The notes under the pieces are model-generated. The model saw only the letters and a program-made list of their open reading frames with translations. It was not told where the DNA came from and made no database searches. The translations under genes and the position numbers were made by a program. Positions 1 through 6,246 of a stretch of DNA of 8,528 bases are shown here, piece after piece. Within the stretch, counting starts at the first letter, position 1. Every line of letters begins with the position of its first letter. The DNA is from Candidatus Hydrogenedentota bacterium (GTDB lineage Bacteria; Hydrogenedentota; Hydrogenedentia; Hydrogenedentiales; CAITNO01). The DNA lies in the NCBI GenBank assembly GCA_903922535.1, contig CAIXUF010001388.1, positions 1-8,528 on the forward strand, given 5' to 3'.

Positions 1-321
1 ACCGCCAAGTGGAAAGCGAAGGTGCTCAAGGACGATCCGGTCAAGGAAAGCAACAAGGAAGGCACGATTTGCTTCGCCACCTCCGGCCCGAACACCCGCA
101 CCAGCCAGGTGTTCATCAATCTGGCCGACAATGCGCGCCTTGACGGCATGGGCTTCGCCCCCTTCGGCAAAATCACCACGGGCATGGACGTGGTCCGCAA
201 GATTACCGCCAAATACGGCGAGAAGCCGAACCAGGGCTTGATCACCATGGAAGGCGCCGAGTATCTCAAGAAGAACTTCCCCGAGATGGACGGCATCAAG
301 AAAGCCACCCTGATCAAGTAA
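1..321 (+). CDS. Cyclophilin-type peptidyl-prolyl cis-trans isomerase (3' part only)
   Basis: This is the C-terminal 106 residues of a cyclophilin; the frame is open to the left edge, so the start lies outside the window. Cyclophilins catalyse cis-trans isomerisation of Xaa-Pro bonds during protein folding. The family core is clear: DDPVKESNKEG, then FATSGPNTRTSQVFINLADN, then LDGMGFAPFGKI and GMDVV. The Gln and Phe of the TSQVFIN segment match the active-site Gln/Phe of cyclophilin A, while the position of its cyclosporin-binding Trp seems not to be Trp, as in many bacterial members. The segment carrying the catalytic Arg is upstream and not visible, nor is any signal peptide, so cytoplasmic or periplasmic location cannot be told. 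The tail (QGLITMEGAEYLKKNFPEMDGI) is of a kind seen in bacterial cyclophilins that keep a longer C-terminus. A GTG at 22 is internal and is not the start. The gene ends in TAA, 18 bp before a strong terminator, so it closes its transcription unit. Confidence 0.93.
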   Translation, partial: TAKWKAKVLKDDPVKESNKEGTICFATSGPNTRTSQVFINLADNARLDGMGFAPFGKITTGMDVVRKITAKYGEKPNQGLITMEGAEYLKKNFPEMDGIKKATLIK

Positions 322-339
322 TGTGCCAGGATTAATCTT

Positions 340-386
340 CCCGCGCCCGGATGCGGCCGAGGGGCCGTTCCGGGCGCGGGATTTGT
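340..386 (+). terminator. Intrinsic terminator after the cyclophilin gene
   Basis: A perfect 12-bp GC-rich stem is formed by 340-351 (CCCGCGCCCGGA) and 369-380 (TCCGGGCGCGGG). Inside it a further 5-bp stem (354-358 CGGCC with 363-367 GGCCG) closes a GAGG tetraloop. The 3' arm is followed by ATTTGTTTGT, a T-rich though interrupted tract. The position just after the stop codon and the structure fit Rho-independent termination in the + direction. The stem is also symmetric enough to act on the other strand, but no gene enters from that side. Confidence 0.85.
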
Positions 387-410
387 TTGTGCTGCGTGGG
401 GGGAAACGGG

Positions 411-455
411 ATGGACGATATGGACGGCCAGAACGGCGAGAACGGCGAGGACGTA
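411..455 (+). repeat. 9-bp-periodic array, ATGGAC-type arm (5 degenerate units)
   Basis: Five consecutive 9-mers are in phase: ATGGACGAT (411), ATGGACGGC (420), CAGAACGGC (429), GAGAACGGC (438) and GAGGACGTA (447). All share G-[GA]-A-C-G at positions 3-7, and units 1-2 share the hexamer ATGGAC. That hexamer is the reverse complement of the GTCCAT hexamer repeated at 480-551. This arm is therefore an inverted, more degenerate copy of the next array. Positions 411-425 can pair with 498-512 at 14 of 15 positions. No function is known to me. Confidence 0.75.
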
Positions 456-479
456 AATCCCTAAATGATCCGGATTCAT

Positions 480-551
480 GTCCATTCCGTCCATTGGGTC
501 CATTTCGTCCATAGGGTCCATCGCGTCTATACGGTCCATCTTGTCCATGCG
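480..551 (+). repeat. Tandem 9-bp array (GTCCATNNN x8)
   Basis: Eight head-to-tail 9-mers start at 480, 489, 498, 507, 516, 525, 534 and 543. Each has GTCCAT followed by three variable bases (TCC, TGG, TTC, AGG, CGC, ACG, CTT, GCG); only the sixth has a change in the hexamer (GTCTAT). The conserved hexamer with free spacers is unlike a simple slippage microsatellite, where all nine positions would be alike. A ninth in-phase 9-mer, GTATAATGG (552-560), contains the -10 box of the next gene. The array lies between two transcription units with no convincing gene in it. It could be a protein-binding array, an RNA structural element or a dispersed genomic repeat; the window alone cannot decide. 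Confidence 0.9.
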
Positions 552-552
552 G

Positions 553-558
553 TATAAT
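553..558 (+). promoter_or_regulatory. Putative -10 box of the pdxA promoter
   Basis: TATAAT, a perfect sigma-70-type -10 hexamer, sits 37 bp before the chosen pdxA start. Transcription would begin near 565, leaving a leader of about 31 nt. At 16-18 bp upstream (529-536) there is no recognisable -35 hexamer, because that stretch is part of the GTCCATNNN array, and there is no extended -10 TG. The promoter may therefore need an activator, perhaps one bound to the array. This is inference; only the hexamer is seen. Confidence 0.55.
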
Positions 559-595
559 GGGCAAACGCCGCAGGTTGGCGTGGAGTGATTCTGTT

Positions 596-1603
596 ATGTC
601 TGCTGAAAACACCCTCCCCCCCGTGCTCGCCCTCACCATGGGCGACGTGAACGGGGTGGGTCCGGAAATACTTGCCAAGGCGTTGGCCCGGCCTGAACCG
701 TGGCGGTGGTGCCGGCCCGTGGTGTTTGGCTCGGCCCGCGCACTTGATGATGCGCGGCGTTTCGCGCCGGACTGTCCACCGCCGGTTGCGGTGGCCGATG
801 TTGCCTCGGCGTTGGCCGTGGCAAACGCCGTTCCCGTCGTGGAATGGGGTGAACCCGGCCCCGCGCCGCAGCCGGGGGTACTTGATCCGGCGGCAGGGGC
901 CGCGGCGGTGGTCTGGATTGAGGCGGCCGTGCGCGAGGCAATGGCAAAGCGCATTGCAGGCATGGTCACCTGCCCCATCAGCAAGGAGTGCATCATCCAG
1001 GCCGGCTGCGCGCACACGGGCCACACAACGCTGATTGCCGCCATGACCGGCGCACTGGACTATCGCATGTGCCTTTTCACAGACAGCATGCGCATCGTTC
1101 ACATTACGGCGCACATGTCGCTTCGCGCCGCCATCGACCGGGTGCGCACGGACCGTATTCTGCGGTCCATCGAAATTGCGGACGCGGCGCTGCGCCGCAT
1201 GGGCATGCCCCGGCCGCGCGTGGCCGTGGCGGCGCTCAACCCGCATGCGGGCGAGGCGGGCACCTTTGGCCGCGAGGAAATCGACGAGATCGCGCCCGCC
1301 GTCGAAGCGGCGTGCGCCCAGGAGATTGAATGTTCGGGCCCGTGGCCGCCGGACACGGTGTTCCGACGCATGCAGTTGGGAGAGTTCGACGTGGTAATCG
1401 CGATGTACCATGATCAGGGCCATATCCCGCTCAAGCTCATCGCCATGGACGAAGGCGTGAACGTGACGCTGGGCATTCCCATCGTGCGCACCTCGGTGGA
1501 TCATGGAACGGCCTTTGACATCGCCGGAAAGGGCCTGGCGCGGGAGCACAGCCTGTGCGCCGCAATCCGCATGGCCGCGCAACTGACAGGATGGACCGGA
1601 TAA
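596..1603 (+). CDS. pdxA: PdxA-family 4-phospho-hydroxyacid dehydrogenase (PdxA or PdxA2)
   Basis: The product is a 335-residue NAD-dependent, metal-requiring dehydrogenase of the PdxA family. Classical PdxA oxidises 4-hydroxythreonine-4-phosphate in pyridoxal-5'-phosphate synthesis; PdxA2 members act on related phosphorylated acids such as 4-phospho-D-erythronate. Family motifs run in order: TMGDVNGVGPEI (14-25), TCPISKE (125-131), HTGHTT (140-145), LNPHAGEAGTFGREE (214-228), AMYHDQGHIPLK (269-280), and VNVTLGIPIVRTSVDHGTAFDIAGKG (288-313). His173, His217 and His272 match the three metal ligands of E. coli PdxA (His166, 211, 266). The MYHDQGHIPLK form, with HIP where E. coli has LPV, recalls PdxA2, so the exact substrate is open. 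ATG 596 is chosen because GGAG at 582-585 lies 10 bp before it and the family N-terminus starts here; an in-frame ATG at 557 overlaps the -10 box and is rejected. Length is normal for the family (about 330). Confidence 0.93.
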   Translation: MSAENTLPPVLALTMGDVNGVGPEILAKALARPEPWRWCRPVVFGSARALDDARRFAPDCPPPVAVADVASALAVANAVPVVEWGEPGPAPQPGVLDPAAGAAAVVWIEAAVREAMAKRIAGMVTCPISKECIIQAGCAHTGHTTLIAAMTGALDYRMCLFTDSMRIVHITAHMSLRAAIDRVRTDRILRSIEIADAALRRMGMPRPRVAVAALNPHAGEAGTFGREEIDEIAPAVEAACAQEIECSGPWPPDTVFRRMQLGEFDVVIAMYHDQGHIPLKLIAMDEGVNVTLGIPIVRTSVDHGTAFDIAGKGLAREHSLCAAIRMAAQLTGWTG

Positions 1604-1641
1604 TGCGCCGGACTAGAACAGAACAGAAGGAACGCGGCAGG

Positions 1642-2970
1642 ATGCCGCGTCCACTTTTCCCCATGCTGCTGCTTGCCACTGCAATGCTGGCCGGGGCATC
1701 CGCAATAGCCGCGCCGAACAAGACCTTCGCCATGCCGGCAAAGCTGTTTCCGGTGGGGCCCAATCCGAATTCCATCGCCTGCCGCGATCTGAACGATGAC
1801 GGATACATGGACATAGTGACGGCGGACCGGGGCCTGCTTGCCGACCCGCGCGAGGAACGCCCGGCCAACGATGAACTGTCGGTGCTGCTGGGCGACGCCA
1901 AATCGGGTTTCACCCGGCAGACGCCCTCGCTCAAGACGGGGTTTGGCCCCTACGCCGTCGTCATCGCCAACGTGGACGGCCTGAAATGGCCCGACATCGT
2001 GGTCGCCAATTTCCATGAAGTGCGCCACCGCAACATTACCGCCTTTCTCAATCTGCACCCCGAGGGCATCTTCAAGCCCGTCGAGATCCGCATCCCCGAG
2101 GAGATGTTCGGCTATGCGAGGCAGAAGGACGGCGAGGGGGTCCCCCTCTACACCAAGCCCGGCCTTACTTCGATCGCGGTGCAGGACGTCAACGGCGACG
2201 GCCTGCGCGATCTGCTGGCCACCTCCTGGACCGGCGACGCCATCGTGTACATGTCCGGGGACAAGGACGCCATCTTCGCCAACCCGCGCGTCTTCAGCGC
2301 GCCCGGCGCGCCGCGCGACCTGCGCCTGGGTGATCTGAACGGCGACGGCAAAACGGACATGGCGGTGGTGTATTACGCGACCGCGGAGGTGGGTGTGTGG
2401 CACGGCGACGGGAACGGCAACTTCACCGAGCACACGCGGTTTCCATCGCGGGGCAAACTGCCCACGACAGTGCGCATCGCCGACATGAACGGCGACGGCC
2501 TGCCCGACATCATTGTCAGCCACTGCCACACGGAGGACAGCATCGTCATTTTCTACAACGACCCCGCGGGCACCTGGGCCTGCTCGCAGGAGATCTGCCT
2601 GGGCAAGGACCGCACCATGCTGGAGCATGAAATCCGTGACATCGTCGTGGAGGATTTCAACTGCGACAAACGGCCGGACATTGCGGCGGCATGTTATGCC
2701 TCGGGTGAAGTGGACGTGCTTCTCAACACGTCGCACGGGCCGGAACTGCCACAGTCATTTGCGCGCGAAACCTACTCCTTTCCCAAGGGCAAGCCCCGCG
2801 CGCTGGACGCGGCGGATTTTGGCGGCAACGGCAAACTGGACCTCGCCGTGGCGCTTTGGGACGTGGACGCCGTGGGTGTCATGAAAAACCAGACGAAGAC
2901 ACCCGAACCGGAGAAGGCCAAGAAAGCCCCCGAGGTCGAGGCGCCGGCAAAGTCCAAGAAGAACAAGTAG
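1642..2970 (+). CDS. Secreted FG-GAP/VCBS-repeat beta-propeller protein
   Basis: The 442-residue product has an N-terminal signal peptide (basic/Pro start, hydrophobic core MLLLATAMLAGASA, likely cleavage after AIAA near residue 24), so it is exported. Seven FG-GAP/VCBS-type repeats follow, with acidic loops starting near residues 49 (DLNDDGYMD), 110 (NVDGLKWPD), 182 (DVNGDGLRD), 231 (DLNGDGKTD), 281 (DMNGDGLPD), 338 (DFNCDKRPD) and 392 (DFGGNGKLD). Four loops are intact DxNxDGxxD calcium sites; the second, sixth and seventh are degenerate. Seven repeats fit a single integrin-alpha-like seven-bladed propeller. The C-terminus is a Lys/Glu/Pro/Ala-rich tail (about 415-442) with no sorting signal. 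Start 1642 is chosen for the SD AGAAGGAA (1625-1632) and the clean signal peptide. An in-frame ATG at 1603 overlaps the pdxA stop (TAATG) and would add 13 charged residues. Function is unknown; binding or adhesion at the cell surface is a guess. It is probably cotranscribed with pdxA. Confidence 0.9.
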   Translation: MPRPLFPMLLLATAMLAGASAIAAPNKTFAMPAKLFPVGPNPNSIACRDLNDDGYMDIVTADRGLLADPREERPANDELSVLLGDAKSGFTRQTPSLKTGFGPYAVVIANVDGLKWPDIVVANFHEVRHRNITAFLNLHPEGIFKPVEIRIPEEMFGYARQKDGEGVPLYTKPGLTSIAVQDVNGDGLRDLLATSWTGDAIVYMSGDKDAIFANPRVFSAPGAPRDLRLGDLNGDGKTDMAVVYYATAEVGVWHGDGNGNFTEHTRFPSRGKLPTTVRIADMNGDGLPDIIVSHCHTEDSIVIFYNDPAGTWACSQEICLGKDRTMLEHEIRDIVVEDFNCDKRPDIAAACYASGEVDVLLNTSHGPELPQSFARETYSFPKGKPRALDAADFGGNGKLDLAVALWDVDAVGVMKNQTKTPEPEKAKKAPEVEAPAKSKKNK

Positions 2971-2984
2971 GCGTCCGGTCCGGA

Positions 2985-5171
2985 TCAGCGAAGGATGCGC
3001 AGGCCGGACAGCGCCCGGCACAGTGCCGCGTACTGGGCGCGATCCATGGGGCGTCCGCCAAAGCGGACGGCATTGTAGGCGCCGATGATTTTCGATACGG
3101 TCGCGCGATCCAGCCATACACAGCCCTGCACGGCGTCTGCAATCTCCTCCACCACCCTTCCGGAACAGGGAATGCCCAGCCGTTCCAGCCGCCTTACCAG
3201 TCCATCATGCAACCGCACCGCCCGCTTCTGGTCGGGTGTGAGCGGGAAACGTTTCTCGCGGCGGCGTCCGCGCACAAGGCCCAACAGGGCCAGCAACAGG
3301 ACAACACCGACGCCGGCGGGAATCAATGCCCCGGCGCCCCGTGGGAGCAACCGCAGGGCGGCTGCGCCGGAGTCTGCAACCTCTGAGAACTGCGGCAGCG
3401 CACCGCCGCCGTGGAACAGGCGATCCAGCCGCCAGCCGCCCTGGAACCCCATGACACTCCGGTACCAGAACATTTTCCCGCGCAGGACCTGCCGGGAAAT
3501 GGCGGCGCGCAGCGTGCCCAGCCGGGTCGCGTCCAAATCCGTCTGCGGCGAGGGATCAAAGCGCACCCAGCCCAACCCGTTAAAGTACGCCTCGACCCAC
3601 AGGTGCGCCATGCTTGCGCGGACAGAGTAGGAGCGGTCTGTCTCGCTGAAATCGCCGCCGCGGTAACCGGACACAACGCGCGCCGGAATGCCGCGGCTGC
3701 GTGCCATGAGCGCGAGCGCACTGGCAAAAAGCTCGCAGTGGCCCCGCCGCGTCCTGGTGAGAAAGTAGTCGATGCCGTTGCGGGCCGGCAGCGGCGGCAG
3801 GTCCAGCGTGTAGAGGAAGTCGCTGCCGCTAAGCCATGCCTCCAGCGCCTGCATCACCTCAAAGGGCGACTGCTTTCCACGGACCACCGGGTCGATAAGG
3901 CGCTGCGTTTCGGGCAGCAGTCCGTGCCAGGTGAGCAGTTGCAGGTCGTGCGGTTGCAGGTTCGCGGCATAGTCCCAACCCGCGCCGCGCAGTTGATCGT
4001 CCGTGGGGCGGACCACCTCCGAATACGCGTCATAGCTGAGCCTGCGCGGCCCGCGCGTCTCAAGCTGCACGGTGAAGTCGAGGTTGGCGTCCCAGTGCAC
4101 GCTCATCCGCTTCGTCTCTTCAGGCAGTTCGACGGACTGGACGAGATCCAGACAGGGCAGGGCGGGTGTGGGGGTGTCATCCATAAAGATGGCCTGGTGC
4201 ACAAGTCTCGTCCCCTCGCGGCGCATCCTGCTTTCCTGCTTTCCCGCAGACTGACGGGCCGTCACCGTCGTGCCCTGGATGGGCGCGACCCCAGGCACAT
4301 GATGTTCCTCAAGCCCGATGCGCGACCATTCGGAACCGGAGAAGCGCGACAGTGTGGTCACCCGCCAGTAAAGTTGATCGGCTGGGGCGTAGACGCCGTC
4401 CGGCTCTTCGGGAAATGCGACCCGCATCACGGCGCGCTGATCCTGGTAGATGCTCATGCCTCCGGCAAGACGCACGGTATCGGTCAAACCGGTGACGGAG
4501 CGTTCGCGGTCTTCCCGGCCAAACAGGCCCGCCTCGACACGGGGCACGGCAAGGAAGAGTCCGATGGTCAGCACCAGCGCCACCAGAGACAGCAGCACCA
4601 GCGCGCCGAAGAGTCCGGCGTCGAACACACTGCCCGAACGCGCCCCACCGGGGCGCAGCACACCGGAAAGATCGGCAACCCGTGCGGGCCGAACGCGATC
4701 CATGCGGCCGCGCTCCACCTGTATGCGCAGGGCGACAAAGGCCCAGATGACCGCGACGATAAAGCCCGCCAGCACCAGCGCGATGCCGGGCTCCGGGCGC
4801 TGCACCACCGCGGCAAGCAGCAGAAAGAAGGACATGAGATGGATCTGGTACCAGGTCTTGCCGCTCTTTGCGCCGATCATGAGCCAGCCCTGGATGAAGA
4901 TCACCAGCGCGACCACGGCCTGCATGAGGCCGAGCGTGAACAGGCTCAGCGGGATGAGGCATCCATAGGTGATGCAGATTGCCCGTTTCAGCGTGCTGAA
5001 ACCGGGACGGTCGCGTTCAAGCCGTTCACCCAACCCCGCAAGGGCAATGAACGCCAGCGGCGGAAGGACCATGACCGCGCCGTATTCGCGCACACTGGCG
5101 AGCGCAAGAAACCCGAGCAGCACCACGGCATATGAGGCGGTGCGCAGCACCATGGAGACGCGGTCAGGCAT
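2985..5171 (-). CDS. TgpA-like membrane transglutaminase (DUF3488/transglutaminase core)
   Basis: This 728-residue integral membrane protein has about six hydrophobic segments in the first 150 residues (roughly 9-27, 31-47, 64-80, 82-100, 109-124, 129-149), another at 187-209, a large soluble region, a further segment near 613-633, and a charged cytoplasmic tail of about 95 residues. The soluble region ends in a transglutaminase-like core: GHCELFASALALMARSRGIPARVVSGYRGG, then AHLWVEAYFNGLGWVRFDPSP. The catalytic triad is visible as Cys479, His523 and Asp539. Topology places the core in the periplasm. Family members such as Pseudomonas TgpA are thought to act on periplasmic proteins or peptides, but the substrate is not known. 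The tail resembles the DUF4129-type end of this family. The ATG overlaps the end of the DUF58 gene by 8 bp, with GGGGGA 8 bp upstream as SD, so translation is likely coupled. It is the last gene of the moxR operon and converges on the FG-GAP gene with a 14-bp gap. Confidence 0.93.
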   Translation of the reverse strand: MPDRVSMVLRTASYAVVLLGFLALASVREYGAVMVLPPLAFIALAGLGERLERDRPGFSTLKRAICITYGCLIPLSLFTLGLMQAVVALVIFIQGWLMIGAKSGKTWYQIHLMSFFLLLAAVVQRPEPGIALVLAGFIVAVIWAFVALRIQVERGRMDRVRPARVADLSGVLRPGGARSGSVFDAGLFGALVLLSLVALVLTIGLFLAVPRVEAGLFGREDRERSVTGLTDTVRLAGGMSIYQDQRAVMRVAFPEEPDGVYAPADQLYWRVTTLSRFSGSEWSRIGLEEHHVPGVAPIQGTTVTARQSAGKQESRMRREGTRLVHQAIFMDDTPTPALPCLDLVQSVELPEETKRMSVHWDANLDFTVQLETRGPRRLSYDAYSEVVRPTDDQLRGAGWDYAANLQPHDLQLLTWHGLLPETQRLIDPVVRGKQSPFEVMQALEAWLSGSDFLYTLDLPPLPARNGIDYFLTRTRRGHCELFASALALMARSRGIPARVVSGYRGGDFSETDRSYSVRASMAHLWVEAYFNGLGWVRFDPSPQTDLDATRLGTLRAAISRQVLRGKMFWYRSVMGFQGGWRLDRLFHGGGALPQFSEVADSGAAALRLLPRGAGALIPAGVGVVLLLALLGLVRGRRREKRFPLTPDQKRAVRLHDGLVRRLERLGIPCSGRVVEEIADAVQGCVWLDRATVSKIIGAYNAVRFGGRPMDRAQYAALCRALSGLRILR

Positions 5172-6246
5172 GGATCATATCCCCCGGATCAAGCACGCGC
5201 ATGCCCTCCGGCCCCTCGCCGTGCCCCCATTTTTGCGGGTCGGCACTGACGCAGACGAGATGCACCGGTTCTCCCTGCAGGCGGCGCGCCTCGGATGCAA
5301 GACGCGCCTCGTGTTCTCCGTCGTCCGGCTGCACCCGCGCGAGCAGTTCAAGAATGCGCCGTTCCTGCTGCGTGCCTTTGCCGAGCGCCAACTGCGCGTC
5401 GTCAAGGATTATGCCGACCGAATACTGGCGGCTGAGCAGCGTGACGGCGATGGAGGCAGTGAGTTCAACCGCCTCCTCGAAGCGCTCATCAAAGTCCGGC
5501 AGATACGGCGCACGAACGGTGTCCAGGAAGAACACCACGGAGCGCACGTTGCCCATGCCCATCTCGCGGATCATCCATGTTCCGACACGTGCGCTGACGC
5601 GCCACGCAATGAGCCGTATGTCGTCTCCCGGCACGTATTCGCGCAGGGACATGTACTCGTCGCCGTCGTTGGAACGGTGCCGGGGCATCAGCCGCGCCCC
5701 GGGTGTGCGCTCGATGGCGGCAGTGCGCACGGCCCGCACCCTCGGGTACACCAGCACCTCGTGGGCGTCGCGCAGGGTGTGGCGGCGCTCGCTGAAGCCG
5801 AAGGGAAACGCGGAGGCGACGGTGTAGTCGGGCAGCATCATCACCCCCCTGCGGGCGGCCTCGTGCTCGACATCGAGCTGGACCGCGCTGCGCGCGGCTA
5901 TTTTGAGCGCATAGGCGGCCGTTTCACCCGGCTGTGTGCCGTCCTCGATGCGCACCGACACCGACGGCAGGAGGCGCTTGTGGTTGCGGATGGTGGCATG
6001 CACGAGGAACATGTCGCCGCGAAACACGGCATGCGGCGTCTCACGCCCGAAGGAAAGCCCGGCAAGGTTGGCCCGGGCCAGAAGGCCGGAGAGAACGAGC
6101 AGGCTCAGCACGCCGCCCAGCACGATGTACAGCAGGTTCTCCCCGGTGTTCCACGCCGAAAGCAGCAGCAGCACCGCAATGACGGCCATCACCACGCCGG
6201 GCCATCCGAAACCGCCGCGCGGACTATTGCCCCTTGTGCGGGTCAT
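5164..6246 (-). CDS. DUF58 domain protein (VWA-like partner of MoxR)
   Basis: The 360-residue product has two N-terminal membrane segments (about 14-32 and 38-57), then a soluble part. The DUF58 signature is present: an FPFGFSERR strand (about 147-155) and the block GDEYMSLREYVPGDDIRLIAWRVSAR (195-220, given here as its key residues Glu197, Arg202, Pro206-Gly207-Asp208-Asp209, Arg211, Trp215, Ser218-Ala219-Arg220). A VWA-like fold follows, with VVFFLDT (237-243) as the first strand. DUF58 proteins are regularly encoded beside MoxR ATPases and are thought to be their targets or adaptors; the biochemical role is not settled. The ATG directly follows the moxR stop (TGA-ATG, no gap), with only a weak SD (GGTG), which points to translational coupling. 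Its own end overlaps the transglutaminase start by 8 bp. Length is slightly below many DUF58 proteins (about 400) but no motif is missing. Confidence 0.93.
   Translation of the reverse strand: MTRTRGNSPRGGFGWPGVVMAVIAVLLLLSAWNTGENLLYIVLGGVLSLLVLSGLLARANLAGLSFGRETPHAVFRGDMFLVHATIRNHKRLLPSVSVRIEDGTQPGETAAYALKIAARSAVQLDVEHEAARRGVMMLPDYTVASAFPFGFSERRHTLRDAHEVLVYPRVRAVRTAAIERTPGARLMPRHRSNDGDEYMSLREYVPGDDIRLIAWRVSARVGTWMIREMGMGNVRSVVFFLDTVRAPYLPDFDERFEEAVELTASIAVTLLSRQYSVGIILDDAQLALGKGTQQERRILELLARVQPDDGEHEARLASEARRLQGEPVHLVCVSADPQKWGHGEGPEGMRVLDPGDMIHA

Noticed and set aside
323..514. Possible 63-codon gene in the intergenic region
   Set aside because: It runs through the terminator hairpin and into the repeat array, has no ribosome site and no recognisable sequence.
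480..551. CRISPR array
   Set aside because: The unit is 9 bp with a 6-bp conserved part; CRISPR repeats and spacers are each about 20-40 bp or longer.
527..2736. Long - strand open frames (527-1582 and 1501-2736) opposite pdxA and the FG-GAP gene
   Set aside because: Both are antisense to genes with complete family signatures; their translations are His/Arg/Gly-rich and featureless.
2971..3009. Possible bidirectional terminator between the convergent genes (GTCCGG at 2973 with CCGGAC at 3004)
   Set aside because: The stem is only 6 bp with a 25-nt loop, one arm is inside the transglutaminase coding sequence, and no T-tract is present.
3411..5135. Long + strand open frame (574 codons) opposite the transglutaminase gene
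   Set aside because: It is rich in Arg/His/Gln with no recognisable domain, and lies antisense to a gene with clear motifs; high GC keeps the antisense frame open.
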